The translations under genes were made by a program, and so were the position numbers. Positions 43,145 to 53,457 of a stretch of 64,000 bases of DNA are shown here, piece by piece. The stretch is from assembly GCA_024516035.1 (NCBI GenBank), contig JAMCCL010000017.1, positions 62,001-126,000 on the forward strand, read 5' to 3'. The DNA comes from Bactericera cockerelli. Taxonomy: Eukaryota > Arthropoda > Insecta > Hemiptera > Triozidae. A model generated the notes under the pieces. It saw nothing but the letters and a program-made list of their open reading frames with translations. It made no database searches and had not been told where the DNA came from. The stretch's first letter is position 1. The number at the start of each line of letters is the position of its first letter.

Positions 43145-43178
43145 ATATTAAGGGGTTTCCAGACTTTTGCCCCACCCT
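43145..43178. repeat. Solo CAGGGTG-type terminus
   Basis: AGGGGTTTCCAGACTTTTGC followed by CCCACCCTG|TA. The inverted partner is not in the window nearby. It may belong to the Tc1-like fragment at 43.4-43.8 kb or to a separate element. Confidence 0.45.
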
Positions 43179-43391
43179 GTATATGTAGGGCAATCCGTGG
43201 AAGAACCCACTGCTGTGTTTGTTGTTGTCAATAAACAAAAATATGCAGTCGAATCCATCCCAAGGGGGGTGGACGTATGCTTCAATATTATAAATGGTAT
43301 GAATGTCGAGTTTCAGTTTGAGTGCCTCGACCTGTGGGTGTTCATTCAGAGAGGGTTTTATAACATTAAAACGAAATCAGACTATGACTTT

Positions 43392-43766
43392 TCAAACCAT
43401 ACCCCATGCCATGTGTTCCTGTGCGAATCTTAACCTGCGAGCACGGTGTCTTGCTTTGAGTTTCTGCTTCCGGACTTCTTCTTCAAGTCTGTTTCTGATG
43501 GTTTGAGTACTCACATGAAGGTTAAAGTACTCTTCCAACCGACTTTGTATTGATGGAGCCGATACGAACCTCTGCTGCAAGGCAGTTCTGCGGATAAGTC
43601 GGTTCTCACGAGTTGTAGTAGTGCGACCTCTTCCTGAAGCAGGTCTCCCGGTTACACTACCGGTCTCCTGGAATCGATCCCATAGGTTTTTGATCGCATG
43701 TCGAGACCCCAAGTCGATTTGCCACTGCCCTTTGCGATAGACCATTTTCCAGTAGTGCGAGGGCAC
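43392..43766 (-). pseudogene. Tc1-like transposase, N-terminal half
   Basis: Motifs: NLWDRFQETGSVTGRPASGR (first HTH and the GRPRSGR-type AT-hook), TTTTRENRLIRRTAL, FVSAPSIQSRLEEYFNLHVS, TQTIRNRLEEEVRKQKLKAR, then RRLRFAQEHMAWG and a stop. This is the complete DNA-binding half of a Tc1-like protein. The catalytic half is not recognised to the left (43.18-43.39 kb has only unplaceable text). Confidence 0.8.
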
Positions 43767-43769
43767 AAT

Positions 43770-44477
43770 GCTTATTTTCCTCGTTCAAATGGTGCCGGCA
43801 TTTTATTCAAATAACTCGAAAAGAATATTTGAAAAAGGGAAATGAACAAAATAAACAACTTTGAATGAGATTCAACAAAAATAAAAACTTATGAGAAATT
43901 AGGGGATCATGAACGTCCGTTCAAAGAGGTCAAATATCAACTGAATTATTGAAGTGATCCTATGAACATGACGTCGGACGTTGATAACTGGTAAAGTTTA
44001 GCTTTCAAACATATTGTGACATTTATATTTAACTCACTGCTTCTATGAAACAAATTTGGTGACGCAAGTATGTTCGCTTCAATATGTTTCAAAATGATGA
44101 ATTTCTTCTGAAATCTATTTAGGCTTGCGTTGTGTATTTTATTTATTTAACATTTTAATTGTTAAAATGTTATATAAATAAAATGCCCAATTGAGGGGTT
44201 TTTCGGACTAAGGGCGTAATATGAAAAAGTTAACTTTTGGGAGATTGCATCTAAAGTTTTACTTTTGAAATTCTTTACACTTAGCCTAATAGTGATACAA
44301 CCAGTTTGTTAATTATACAGTTTAATGATAGAATAGTGAATTGAATTTAGTGTCAGGCTTCTTCAAGGAGAGTGGTGTCAAAGAATCCTTAAACGTTTTA
44401 ATGATAGAATAGTCCATGAGTTTTTTTTAATTGAACATGAATAGTCGATTTATTGTCTAAAGATCTAGGTAGCAGTT
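43770..44477. other. No gene recognised; AT palindrome at 44135-44186
   Basis: ATTTTATTTATTTAACATTT and its complement pair around TTAATTGTTAA, giving a stem of roughly 20 bp. The rest is unassigned AT-rich sequence. Confidence 0.45.
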
Positions 44478-44700
44478 ATTATTATTATTATTATTATTAT
44501 ACAACGCTTTATTAGGTATAAATGGACATTATGTACATAGAAATAATTAATTTAACAATGAAAAAAATGGAAACAATATATACAATGAAAATGAAAAAGA
44601 ATAGAAAATATATAAAAACATAAGTCCTAACTAAAGGGCGGGGTTATTGCCTATGGCAATCTCTTCCACCCAACCCTATTTTTAAAGCAGTTAAGCAATC
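44478..44700 (-). repeat. LINE- or SINE-like 3' end with (TAA)n tail
   Basis: On the minus strand a sequence with GGGTGGAAGAGATTGCCATA ends in a TAA microsatellite (TTATTATTA at 44478-44500 on the plus strand). A related text (GGCTTTCTCTTCCACCGA, TTTATTATTATTATT-like) occurs near 60390-60665. A TAA tail is typical of I-type LINEs and their SINEs; the family here is unproven. Confidence 0.5.
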
Positions 44701-45141
44701 ATTAATATCAAAGGATATTTACAACCGACCCTTGTAAACCTATTTAACCTTTTACTGAAATAGATTTTATTGGTTTGATCTGCATGATATTAATATATGG
44801 CGCACACATTCGCTCCTCTAATGATGAAACTTTTGTCAAAAAATCGGGAATTTCAATAAATTTTAATCCATTACTGGTTGCTACTTTGGAACTCTTTGTT
44901 TCATAATATCACCCTTACAAATATTACATAAAAACTGGGATGATTAGTTTTAAAATTTGTTTTCAACAAAAGTTCCTCATGAAGTCCTAGTTCCTCCCTG
45001 AAGGAAATGTAAAAACTCGACCTTCATATTTGAAAGATGTCAAAGAAGGGAAAAACTAAGGCCTCAATTAATCTCATTTGATTTATTACGAAAAATAATT
45101 GTACAAGCAAAAGCACACAAATATATTGACCTACTCGTATA

Positions 45142-46063
45142 CGAGGTCTGTCCGGAAAGTTCGTATAAAAATGAGATAGAATTTTTATTTCACAATGAAT
45201 CGGGTAATTCAATTTTGTCTCCTTCAAAATACTCTCCCTGGGACACAATGCACTTCTACCATCGCCGTTTCCACTGTTTGAAGGCTTCTTGAAAGTCTTC
45301 AGTTTGAGGGCTTCTCAGCTCACTCGTCGTTGCTACTTTAATGGCCTCAACGTCCCCCAAATGCCGTCCCCGAAACACCAATTTTGTTTTTGAGAATAAA
45401 AAGAAGTCACAAGGTGCCAAATCCGGTGAATAAGGGGGGTGTTCAGTCGCTATGATCGAATTGGCAGCCAGAAACTCACGCACAACGAGAAAGGTGTGAG
45501 CGGGGGCATTGTCGTGGTGGAGGATCCACCACTCCTCTCGCGTCAAATCCGGCCGATCTCGAGCCACCCGAGCTTTGAGGCGTCTGAGCACTTCGACGTA
45601 GAATCTCCCATTAACTGTCTGGCCTGGAGGGACAAATTCTTGATGGACAATGCCCCGAACATCGAAAAAAACGATCAACATTGTCTTTTTAACCACTTGT
45701 GGTTAAAAAGTGGTTGTGAAATCTTTTTAACCACTTGTGGACTGTTGGTTCTTTGAAGGCATCATTTCCATAAACTTGATGGTTGAGATCATTAAAAATT
45801 TCGCGGCCATTCTTGCCGAGTTTCGCGAGAAATTTGATGATGACGCGCTGTTCTTGAATGACTGAGAGCTCCATGCCGACGAGTGGTAGAGAGAGGGGTC
45901 ACTTCGCAGGTACCGGGACAAACCAGTTCTTTTCGTACGGCGGTCGGGCCCACACTGAGCATTGTTTGGATGTTATAGAAGGGAACGCAGCCCACCTGGC
46001 CTCCCCACTTAGCCTTCCAGCCTTCCCAGAACACTTTTATACGAACTTTCCGGACAGACCTCG
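45142..46063 (-). mobile_element. Mariner element (922 bp), internally deleted
   Basis: TA|CGAGGTCTGTCCGGAAAGTT and its inverse at 46063|TA, with 29 bp of perfect terminal inverted repeat. The short length compared with about 1.3 kb for full mariners is explained by a deletion within the transposase gene. The perfect ends suggest fairly recent activity. Confidence 0.93.
45190..45874 (-). pseudogene. Mariner transposase (DD34D type), central deletion and an in-frame stop
   Basis: Start MELSVIQEQRVIIKFLAKLG at 45874, HTH start to VHKWLKRFH, then the join; the second part begins KKTMLIVFFDVRGIVHQEFV, PPGQTVNGRFYVEVLRRL, WILHHDNAPAHTFLVVREFL, then YSPDLAPCDFFLFSKTKLVF. The last two Asp (HHDNA, APCD) are 34 residues apart. 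Residues between the HTH and the second half, including the first catalytic Asp, are gone. At the join, TTTTTAACCACTTGTGG occurs twice (45688 and 45724). A TAG after KQWKRRW interrupts the end, beyond which KCIVSQGEYFEGDKIELPDS continues in frame. Confidence 0.85.
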
Positions 46064-47474
46064 TACATATTAGTAAAACGTTATGGGTTGGGTGGTATGG
46101 TATTATTAAAGAACTTTTTGTACATGCAAGGATAAATTCTTAAATATTTACAAACTGTCGATATCAATATTAGACGCCAACGGTTGAATGTTTGAAGTAG
46201 GCTGACTACTCGTAGTTGACAATGATTTCTCAAGAACGGCGCACTTTAGCTTCAGCTTTTTCTCGAGTGAAAGTAATCAACCATAAAAAATAACTTATTA
46301 AAGCTTTGGACTTCCATCTCCCCCACTAAAGTTTTCGGCATCTATCTCTTATTTAGTTTTAATCATCTCCTTTCTTTCTTGAACATCTTTGTAAAATGGT
46401 GATTGTTTATACAATGATCCTTTCCTTGATGAGCAGGGCACAATCTCTGACACATATTAGGACTGTTTCCTCTATTATTTTATCTTCCACCACGAACCTC
46501 TAGAAAGTGTCTCACATGCCTATCAATAATATTTAAAGAACTCACTACTGAGGGAGTCCTATTCTAACTCGTTAGATGTTTGAAAAGTGACTCTAAAATT
46601 GAGATGACATCATTGTTATCGTGTTGTTTTTTTTTCACTAATAAACACATTTTTTCAATTACAGGGTGCAGTGTTTGACTTCGAATACTTTGATTTCGTT
46701 AATCTAACCCAATTTTTAATGAGATGTGCTCTGATCCAATGATGCACGAAACAAAACTTATCATTTTTCTTAACATTGATAAATCTCACTTAACGTAGAC
46801 TAATAATCGTGTTGATGAGAGCAAAGCTCTAGTCTCAAACAATGTGCTTGGAAAAGAGGTATACCAGATCACTAGTAGTATGTTTAGTAGTAATGAACTC
46901 GCCAGCCGGTAGAACATGCATGAACTTTAACATTCATGTAATGACATAGTAGCAGTAAATGCGTTTGTCATTCATTTCTGCTTTAACATTATTGCCCGGG
47001 GCCTGCATATGAATAACTCAATTGTTCTTGAGTTGCTGTGGAGCTATTTAGAGTATTTCTTTCCTCTATTCACAACAAATGACTACTTCTCTAGGAGGTC
47101 CTGTTTTTGGAATGGATGATTGCCCTTTTTTAGACAGATCATGCTTTGGCATTTCTACTGCAGCAGACACGTCCCTCCATTTCGTAACCTCAAAAATGCT
47201 TTCGAGTAGTTTTTGGATACGTTTCAAAGTCATTTCCTGTATGATCAACCATATTTCTCTCAAATTTTCGATCCCTTTGATATTTTTCAGAGATAGATTA
47301 CCTATTAAGTTATTATTTTATTAACCGTCTGACCTATATCATTTTTCAAATAGCAGTTTAAGAAAGTCCTACCAGGTTAAAGCTTTTGACTGGCATACAT
47401 AAGAGACATTGCATACAACAGTTTTAGGCACCTGCTTTTCTACAAAAAACGGACGAAATAGGCTGACAGTATCA
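46064..47474. other. No gene recognised
   Basis: Mostly AT-rich. The minus frame 47066-47263 (KRIQKLLESIFEVTKWRDVS and onward) looks protein-like but matches no family known to me. No terminal repeats or RNA features were recognised. Confidence 0.4.
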
Positions 47475-48959
47475 AGCTTTTCTTATAGCATGTTCTAAAA
47501 GCAGGCCACACAAGTACATGAATGCATGACGAGCTTATATGTACGTTTGTGACCATGACCATATCATTTTCCTCCATTACCTCCTGTCTTATCTTACGAA
47601 TAGTGAATGCTGACTTTACACCTTGTAAATTACCATTTCTAACAAGTCTTTATTTACAATACAATTCTCTCTTTATCCTGCACGATTGAGAATAAAGAGT
47701 CCCTTGACTCTCTGTCTAAACAAAGTCTCATTTATGGGTGTACACTCTGAAGTACAAATAATAATTTTACAATAAACCTTGGTTAAAAAAAGCTAAAAAT
47801 AAGATGATAATAAAAGAAAAAAAGATAATTAGAAAGTTAATTATAGGGTTAAGATTGAGAAGGGAGCACAACACACATGCACAACTTACACACATGTACA
47901 ACGCACACACACTCAATCATGTGTTTCTTCCTTGGGGAATGAAAAAGGATGAGGAGAGATGAGCTTTTTCTATTGAATTTAACATGAATTTCTTTGTTTT
48001 TACTTGACAAAATAACTTTTTTACTCTCTTTTTCTCGCTCAGTACCCCTACATTATCTCGTCAGCTGCTGTCTGTGGTTCATTTCACTAGAGAAAGACCA
48101 CACATTCACTCGATGGCGACTGTTGGTGCAGGAAAAATGTTTTTTTTTTTTTTTTTTTTTTGTAGATTTCAATAAATCCTAGGAGATTGAGAACAGTCTG
48201 TTTTTGTAATCGGAAACGATTTAATAACTGCTTTTCTGACATTATGTTGAAATAATCAGTCCTCTCTTTCCAGTTCTATTTTCCTCTTCCGCAGGCTGGT
48301 TGTAGTGAGCGGTCCTGTCCACGCACTATTTCACACTGTGCACCCTCATGAATTGCAGGATTTAGTGATCAGGCCACCCGATGATTTATCTATTTATTTA
48401 CAACGTTTTTAGATCTTTACTAACTAAATTATAAATATAAAGCCCTTGCTATAAAAAATTGCCTATTTATTTCTTAGATATTAATAATAATAATATGGCC
48501 CCGTAAACGGGTGTATATTTACGGACTAGTCCTTGATTACGAATCACAAACATTTTAACAATAAAATTTTAAACAGAAAAAAAAAAGAAATTTTAATTAT
48601 TGCAGGTAGTAAGACAGTTGGAAAAAATATAACACTACAGATTGACTAGAATATCAGAAATAATTAGTAATCAGTTGCCTAAATTACTAAAGGAAATATA
48701 TGGTAACGATAACGAGATATAAGATAAAATTAAATGTCAATTGAAAAAAAAACATGTCAGATAATAAAATATTACAAAAATAAAATAATGATTAGATTGT
48801 GTCCAAAGCCTGTTTAATGTTTTTTTCCTTTACATCATCGGGACCCGTCTGCTTGCATGAAGGTGATTGTGGCGCCGCATGCGAGCTCTGTACGCGGAGT
48901 TGTCCGTTTTTTAAAAATAATTGTACAGAGAGTCTACCACTGCTCGTATGATAATTCAC

Positions 48960-49069
48960 CTTTGTCTGTACCGGTGGTAGCTCAGTGGTAAAAGCAACAT
49001 AGAGTTTCCAGACGTCGCGTCGCGGGCTCAAAACCCAGGCCGGACGTGACAAGTCATCCAGTTATTTAG
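48960..49069 (+). repeat. SINE-A head in R1 copy A (split by piggyBac; tail at 52413-52510)
   Basis: Head GGTGGTAGCTCAGTGGTAAA and GCGGGCTCAAAACCCAGGCC. The tail (CTTACTGCTGGAATAATGGG, CAGGCAGTATAAGTAAAG) resumes right of the piggyBac element. The undivided version is at 55987-56200. Confidence 0.82.
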
Positions 49070-49201
49070 CCCTTTCGTGACCCATTCATATCTTGTGATA
49101 ATTTATATATTTTTTTTTTTCAATTGGGACTAAAATGGTTCCAAAAAAACAAATTTCAAGTTAGTTTGCCGATTTTCGACCGACACCGCGGGCGGCAGGT
49201 G

Positions 49202-49309
49202 GTGGGAAGACATACTCCCACTGGGTCAACTCTGGGAACTTGAGGTGGGAAGACCTAATTCCCACTGGGTCAACTCTAGGAAATTGAGGTGGGAAGACCT
49301 AATTCCCTC
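49202..49309. promoter_or_regulatory. Three subterminal near-palindromic motifs, left end of piggyBac
   Basis: GTGGGAAGACATACTCCCAC (49202-49221), then GTGGGAAGAC-CTAATTCCCAC (49245-49265) and a third with one change (49289-49309), spaced about 43 bp and linked by CTGGGTCAACTCTGGGAA. They lie 130-240 bp inside the left terminus. They are candidate transposase-binding sites; that role is inference. Confidence 0.7.
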
Positions 49310-49466
49310 TGGGTATTCTAAATGATGCTTTTTTGGACCCTTATTATGTGAAAAGAGCCAGAAATAAAGAAAGAAAAGTAAAAGATCAAACTTTTATTAG
49401 GAAAAAAATTGTAATGTATTGATGCAGTCTCAAAAGCAAAGTAAAATAAATTTAAAGGCAAATTTA

Positions 49467-52164
49467 CTAATTTCTCTGGCTGTGAAATGGTTTGTGACAA
49501 GTGAAACATAAAGGAACCTGACAAGATTCACACATATAGCGTGTTCTCTTTTCTTTCTTCTTTGTTGAACATAGTCGACAGCGCCTATACTTATCCTCTT
49601 TCACCATGTAGTGCTTTCCAGAGAGTCTCACTTCAGTTGGTACAGTTTCGACACTTTTCTTAGTAAGAAAGAAAACTTTCTTACACTTTCCTTTTCGTGA
49701 GCAGAAGTCCCCAATCAGCTGTCTAGCTAATTTCTTCCTGAAGAGTAGTTGGCTGATCTTATTGACACCCTTGTCAGTTGAATGCAGTATGTGTGCATTT
49801 ATGATGGCCATGTCAAGCAGGAAGTAAAATATTCTGTGCCACCATTTGATGCTTCTCCTACCAATAGAATACCTCTCCTTCAATTGATCAAAGTGATCCA
49901 CACCACCCATCACAGTGTTGTAATCTTTGATGGCAATAGGGCATGCAAGATCTTCCTTAACACCTTGTTTGTTCTTTCTTTGATTACAACCGTATCTTTT
50001 GGATTATGGGAGGAACTCAGGACACAAACAGGCCTATTGTCTTGCCATTTGATGGCTGACAGGCAATTCTTTGTGTTGAACATGAACTCTCCTTTTGAGA
50101 GCTTATCATTATTTGACAACATCTTCGGCAAACCTCTACGGTTTGAACGGACGGTTCCACATGAGAGGATCTTGTTATGGAATAATGTTTCCAAAAGATT
50201 GATGGTGGTAAAGAAGTTGTCAAACGCAACAAAAGAGTGAGTACCAATCAAAGGTTTACATAAATTCAACACTACAGCTTCACACATAGAAAATGTTTCG
50301 TACTCTTGATCATTTAATTCATTCTTGCCTGTGTAAATTTCAAAGCTATATACATATCCTGTTTTACTATCAGCTAAACACCAAACTTTGTATCCTCGTT
50401 TGATTGGTTTTAGTGGCATGTATTGTTTCATAGCACTTCTCCCTTTAAATTTTATCATTGATTCATCCACTGCAAATAAATTGGAAGGATAGTACATGTT
50501 TTGGGAGTTTGATCTGAGTTCTTTTATCATGAAACGCAGCTTGTGTAGCCTATCATTGTTCCTTTCCATATTGTTACTTATGTGTAAATTTTCCGTAATT
50601 TTTTTAAATCTGTTCTTGATCATAACTTTACAAACAGCTTCTACTCTCTCAAATGGGTCAGAACTCCAATAACTGTTGACTTCTGGTAACTTGTGAATAC
50701 CCATTACAATTAATATTCCAAGATATGCTTTTAGCTCTTCTATAGTTAATTCTTTCCAGTTTTTTGTTGTAACTTTTACAGGTTTACCCTTCAGAATCAC
50801 TGTCCTCTCTTCACTTGCATATCTATTGGTTTCAACACAAATTCTCTCAAGTAACTCTCTACTAAATATTTTACAGAAATAATCCAATTCAATCTCACCC
50901 TGTTTATGTCCTTCTTTTGTCTTAGGTTCTTTCTCAAAATCAATTGGTGGTACATATTTAAAATGTCTTACAGAAGTACCCCAGTTGTTGTCATCATATG
51001 TACAAATACCATCCATTGAATATCTTACAGGTGGAACAAGTTCGGGTAAGTTGTTAGGAGGTATCTCGTAGGCTGAATTCAGAATATCTGCTGAGCTGGT
51101 AGACGGGCCTGGTTCTGCTGAGCTGGTCGACGGGCCTTGTTCTGCTGAGCTGGTAGACGGGCCTGGTTCTGCTGAGCTGGTAGACGGGCCTGGTTCTGCT
51201 GAGCTGGTAGACGGGCCTGGTTCTGCTGAGCTGGTAGACGGGCCTGGTTCTGCTGAGCTGGTAGACGAGCCTGGTTCTGCTGAGCTGGTAGACGGGCCTT
51301 GTTCTGCTGAACTGGGAGTTGGAATCTCAACTTGTACAAGTGACTCTGGGGAGAAAAGGCAATTGAATAAGAAAATTTATAATGCAAACCACCAAATAAT
51401 TCTTAGTAGCACTTTGTTAGTTGTTGATTTTGTTTATTTTTTATTGGTAAAATTCTAGTTACCACAATTTTATTTCTTAACCAAATTTAACCTACCCTAA
51501 CCTAAAATTTTGTGGTTATTAGAATTTTGCCTTATTAGTTTGCCCTAACTATGAACAGAGTACAATCAAAACACACCATGATCCAAACAGGACTTTTTTT
51601 TTTTTTTTTGATAAAAAAAATTAAAAATATTTACCAATATCATGATCATCAGACAGGGAAACTTCAAAGTTAGATGATGATGGAGAAGATTGTGTAGAAG
51701 ATCTTTGAATATTTGACATTTCTCCAGAACCGGTGTACCAATCAGTATCAGCATCCTCATCAGCTTCAAAATCAGAGGAGTCATCTACTTGAGGTAAACT
51801 GAAAAGAACATCAAATATCTCATCCTCCCTGATGATGGTGTTCAGAAAATTGTCTGCTGCATTCTGCAAAAAAAATAATAATAGGTGATAAAATATACAT
51901 AAATAATTATAGGAAACAACACAAGATATCAACTTTTACTTTCAGGCAAAAACACAAAAGAATTACAGGTAACTACAAAAAATGAACCTTGGAGAGACTG
52001 GTGGGAAACATGTCTTCCCACCTGCTGGACCCCTTTTTGAATCCATCAATTTGTACGTTCTAGCTGTATTTCATTACAAAAATTATCAAAATTATCTCTA
52101 TCAACACTTCAAAAATGAGAAAAAAGACGGTGGTACTTACAATAATTTGCTGATCCTCATCCAT
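49467..52164 (-). CDS. piggyBac transposase gene with two introns and one frameshift
   Basis: Exon 1, 52164-52141 (MDEDQQII), donor GTAAGT; exon 2, 51863-51635 (NAADNFLNTIIREDEIFD, acidic), donor GTAAAT; exon 3 from 51345, acceptor TTCTCCCCAG. Phases agree (0, then 1, restoring a Glu codon). Exon 3 codes a 9-residue repeat, E(P/Q)GPSTSSA, about eight times, then the catalytic region: FAVDESMIKFKG (first Asp), SFVAFDNFFTTINLLE (second), MGGVDHFDQLKERYS (third), KWWHRIFYFLLDMAIINAHI, and a C-terminal Cys-rich domain CRLCSTKKKEKRTRYMCESC with CFTCHKPFH. The frame changes once at about 49965-49990 (ERTNKV against KNKQGVKEDLACP). Expected length is about 700 residues. A polyadenylation signal AATAAA lies on the minus strand near 49395. 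With a single lesion it may be a young pseudogene or carry a sequencing error. Confidence 0.88.
51085..51310 (-). repeat. 27-bp coding minisatellite, about eight copies
   Basis: Unit GGTTCTGCTGAGCTGGTAGA plus CGGGCCT on the plus strand, coding EPGPSTSSA on the minus strand in the transposase frame. Some units have CCTT for CCTG (Gln for Pro) and single substitutions. The unit length is a multiple of three, so copy-number change keeps the frame. Confidence 0.93.
52001..52021. promoter_or_regulatory. Subterminal palindrome in intron 1 of the piggyBac gene
   Basis: GTGGGAAACATGTCTTCCCAC: the same half-site GTGGGAA on each side as in the left-end motifs. It lies between exon 1 and exon 2. Confidence 0.65.
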
Positions 52165-52373
52165 GATCAAAAATGTTGATAAATTTTAAATTCTGAGCGC
52201 ACAAGAACCTCTTCTTACGGAATCCATCAAAAAAATGATGATAAAAATAAATGTAAATAGTGAAACCAACCAGCTGATTATGAAAACATGTGAGGAACAA
52301 TGTTGCCAAACGAAAAAATTCCATTGAGAAAAAATCCCTCTATTTTTTTTTATTTTACCCGCGAATTCAAATG

Positions 52374-52394
52374 GTGGGAAGACGTACTTCCCAC
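52374..52394. promoter_or_regulatory. Subterminal palindrome next to the right terminus of piggyBac
   Basis: GTGGGAAGAC followed by GTACTTCCCAC, ending 14 bp from the element's outer end and partly within the right terminal repeat region. Fifth copy of the motif. Confidence 0.7.
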
Positions 52395-52605
52395 GGTGCA
52401 CGAAAGGGTTAGGATAATCACCATAAAATAACACGTCTCCGGCTTACTGCTGGAATAATGGGACTTAAGTAGTCCTAATCAGGCAGTATAAGTAAAGAGA
52501 TTATTAATGCTACAAAATATAAAACCCACATATATCTCCAAAACAGAGTAACATTATTTTATCATAAACAAACATAGACTAAGATGCGGACGGTATTGCA
52601 ACCAC

Positions 52606-52787
52606 GGTCGCTGCGCGACCCGGCCTAAACGCCTGCGCTAATTTCAACCTAATCTAAGCCCCTCACCCAACCATCCTACCCAACAAACGGTTGTCAGTCT
52701 AAATGTTGTGTTTCGTTAGCCGGCTAGGATGGATAGCTTGGGTGAGGGGCTTAGGTTAGGTTGAAATTAGCGCAGGGTTAGGCCGGT
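52606..52787. mobile_element. Small palindromic MITE, copy 2
   Basis: GCCTGCGCTAATTTCAACCT on the left and GGTTGAAATTAGCGCAGGGT on the right are inverted, with the same inner arms as the 23969-24125 copy. Here the outer GGTCGCTGCGCGACCC motif is on the left only. It abuts the end of R1 copy A. Confidence 0.75.
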
Positions 52788-52931
52788 CAGTGATCTATTG
52801 TGCAATCTCACCTTGTTAACTTTCCCTAACCCTACCTAACCACAAATTTCCTCTAACAAAAAAATCACTTATGCATTAATTCCAAAAACTGTTATCAGTG
52901 ATCTAACATGTAATTGATGCAAATGAAATAC

Positions 52932-53297
52932 TCACCGGAAAAACCGGTAGTATTGAACAACGGTGTTCAAGTGGACAGGCGCACAGGACACAGCTAGCTT
53001 GGGTGCCATGTGCGCACACCAACACCACATCAAGATGATAATTGTTGGGAACTCAATCCCAGTGCTCTCAAAAAAGGTGCCGTCTGCCAAGGATTTGAAC
53101 TTGCGGCACCAAGCAGCATGGTCCCCCTTGAAAGAAGTGTTCCTTGCCACAATCATCTGATTCCGACATTTCCCACATTTTTTTAAGGGTTTCAAAAGCT
53201 GCTCGGCCTGCAAGCACTGAATTACTTCCTTGGCAGGCTTCGTGGCGATGAAGAGGCACAAATCCATGATATTTTTAATGTCATCAAACTTCTCCAT
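52932..53297 (-). pseudogene. Merlin (ISXO2-like) transposase, N-terminal exon
   Basis: Reads MEKFDDIKNIMDLCLFIATK, then a zinc-ribbon-like CGKCRNQMIVARN, AAWCRKFKSLADGTFFESTG and FPTIIILMWCWCAHMAPK, ending QYYRFFR at a good donor (CCG|GTGAGT). The Cys pattern plus GTFFE...W.W is the ISXO2-like N-terminus. The exon that should follow at lower coordinates is not there (R1 copy A follows). A 16-bp inverted pair GAAAAGCTCGTGTTTA lies just upstream (53353 and 53385). Confidence 0.7.
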
Positions 53298-53457
53298 TTT
53301 TATGAGAAAAAAAAATCAACTGACAAGACAAGAAAACGAAAAGGAAAGAAACAGAAAAGCTCGTGTTTACTTTACTTTTCAAAATAAACACGAGCTTTTC
53401 TTATAGCATGTTCTAAAAGCAGGCCACACCAGTACATGAATGCATGACGAGCTTATA

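Larger units (their letters stand above)
49070..52408 (-). mobile_element. piggyBac-superfamily element (3339 bp) with TTAG target duplication
   Basis: Terminal inverted repeats start CCCTTTCGTG on both sides (left CCCTTTCGTGACCC, right CCCTTTCGTGCACC). The flanks are TTAG at 49066-49069 and 52409-52412. The homologous uninterrupted site in R1 copy B reads CTATTTGGGATAG, supporting insertion at a TTAG-like site rather than the canonical TTAA. One gene on the minus strand fills the element. Five copies of a near-palindromic motif lie close to the ends. Confidence 0.92.
47475..52605. repeat. R1 repeat, copy A (about 1.8 kb, interrupted by piggyBac)
   Basis: Starts AGCTTTTCTTATAGCATGTT and ends GATGCGGACGGTATTGCAAC|CAC, like copy B at 53393-56283. 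Apart from the piggyBac element (49070-52408) and one TTAG duplicate, it is about 1.79 kb. Its 3' third is a SINE-A. It keeps the uninterrupted TTATATGTAC site near 47534 that is occupied in copy B. It contains a T20 tract near 48140 that is shorter in copy B. Confidence 0.9.

Noticed and set aside
51079..51387. Frame with repeated LPAQQNQAR
   Set aside because: It is the minisatellite read in a different frame. The correct frame is the one continuous with the piggyBac catalytic domain (GPSTSSA).
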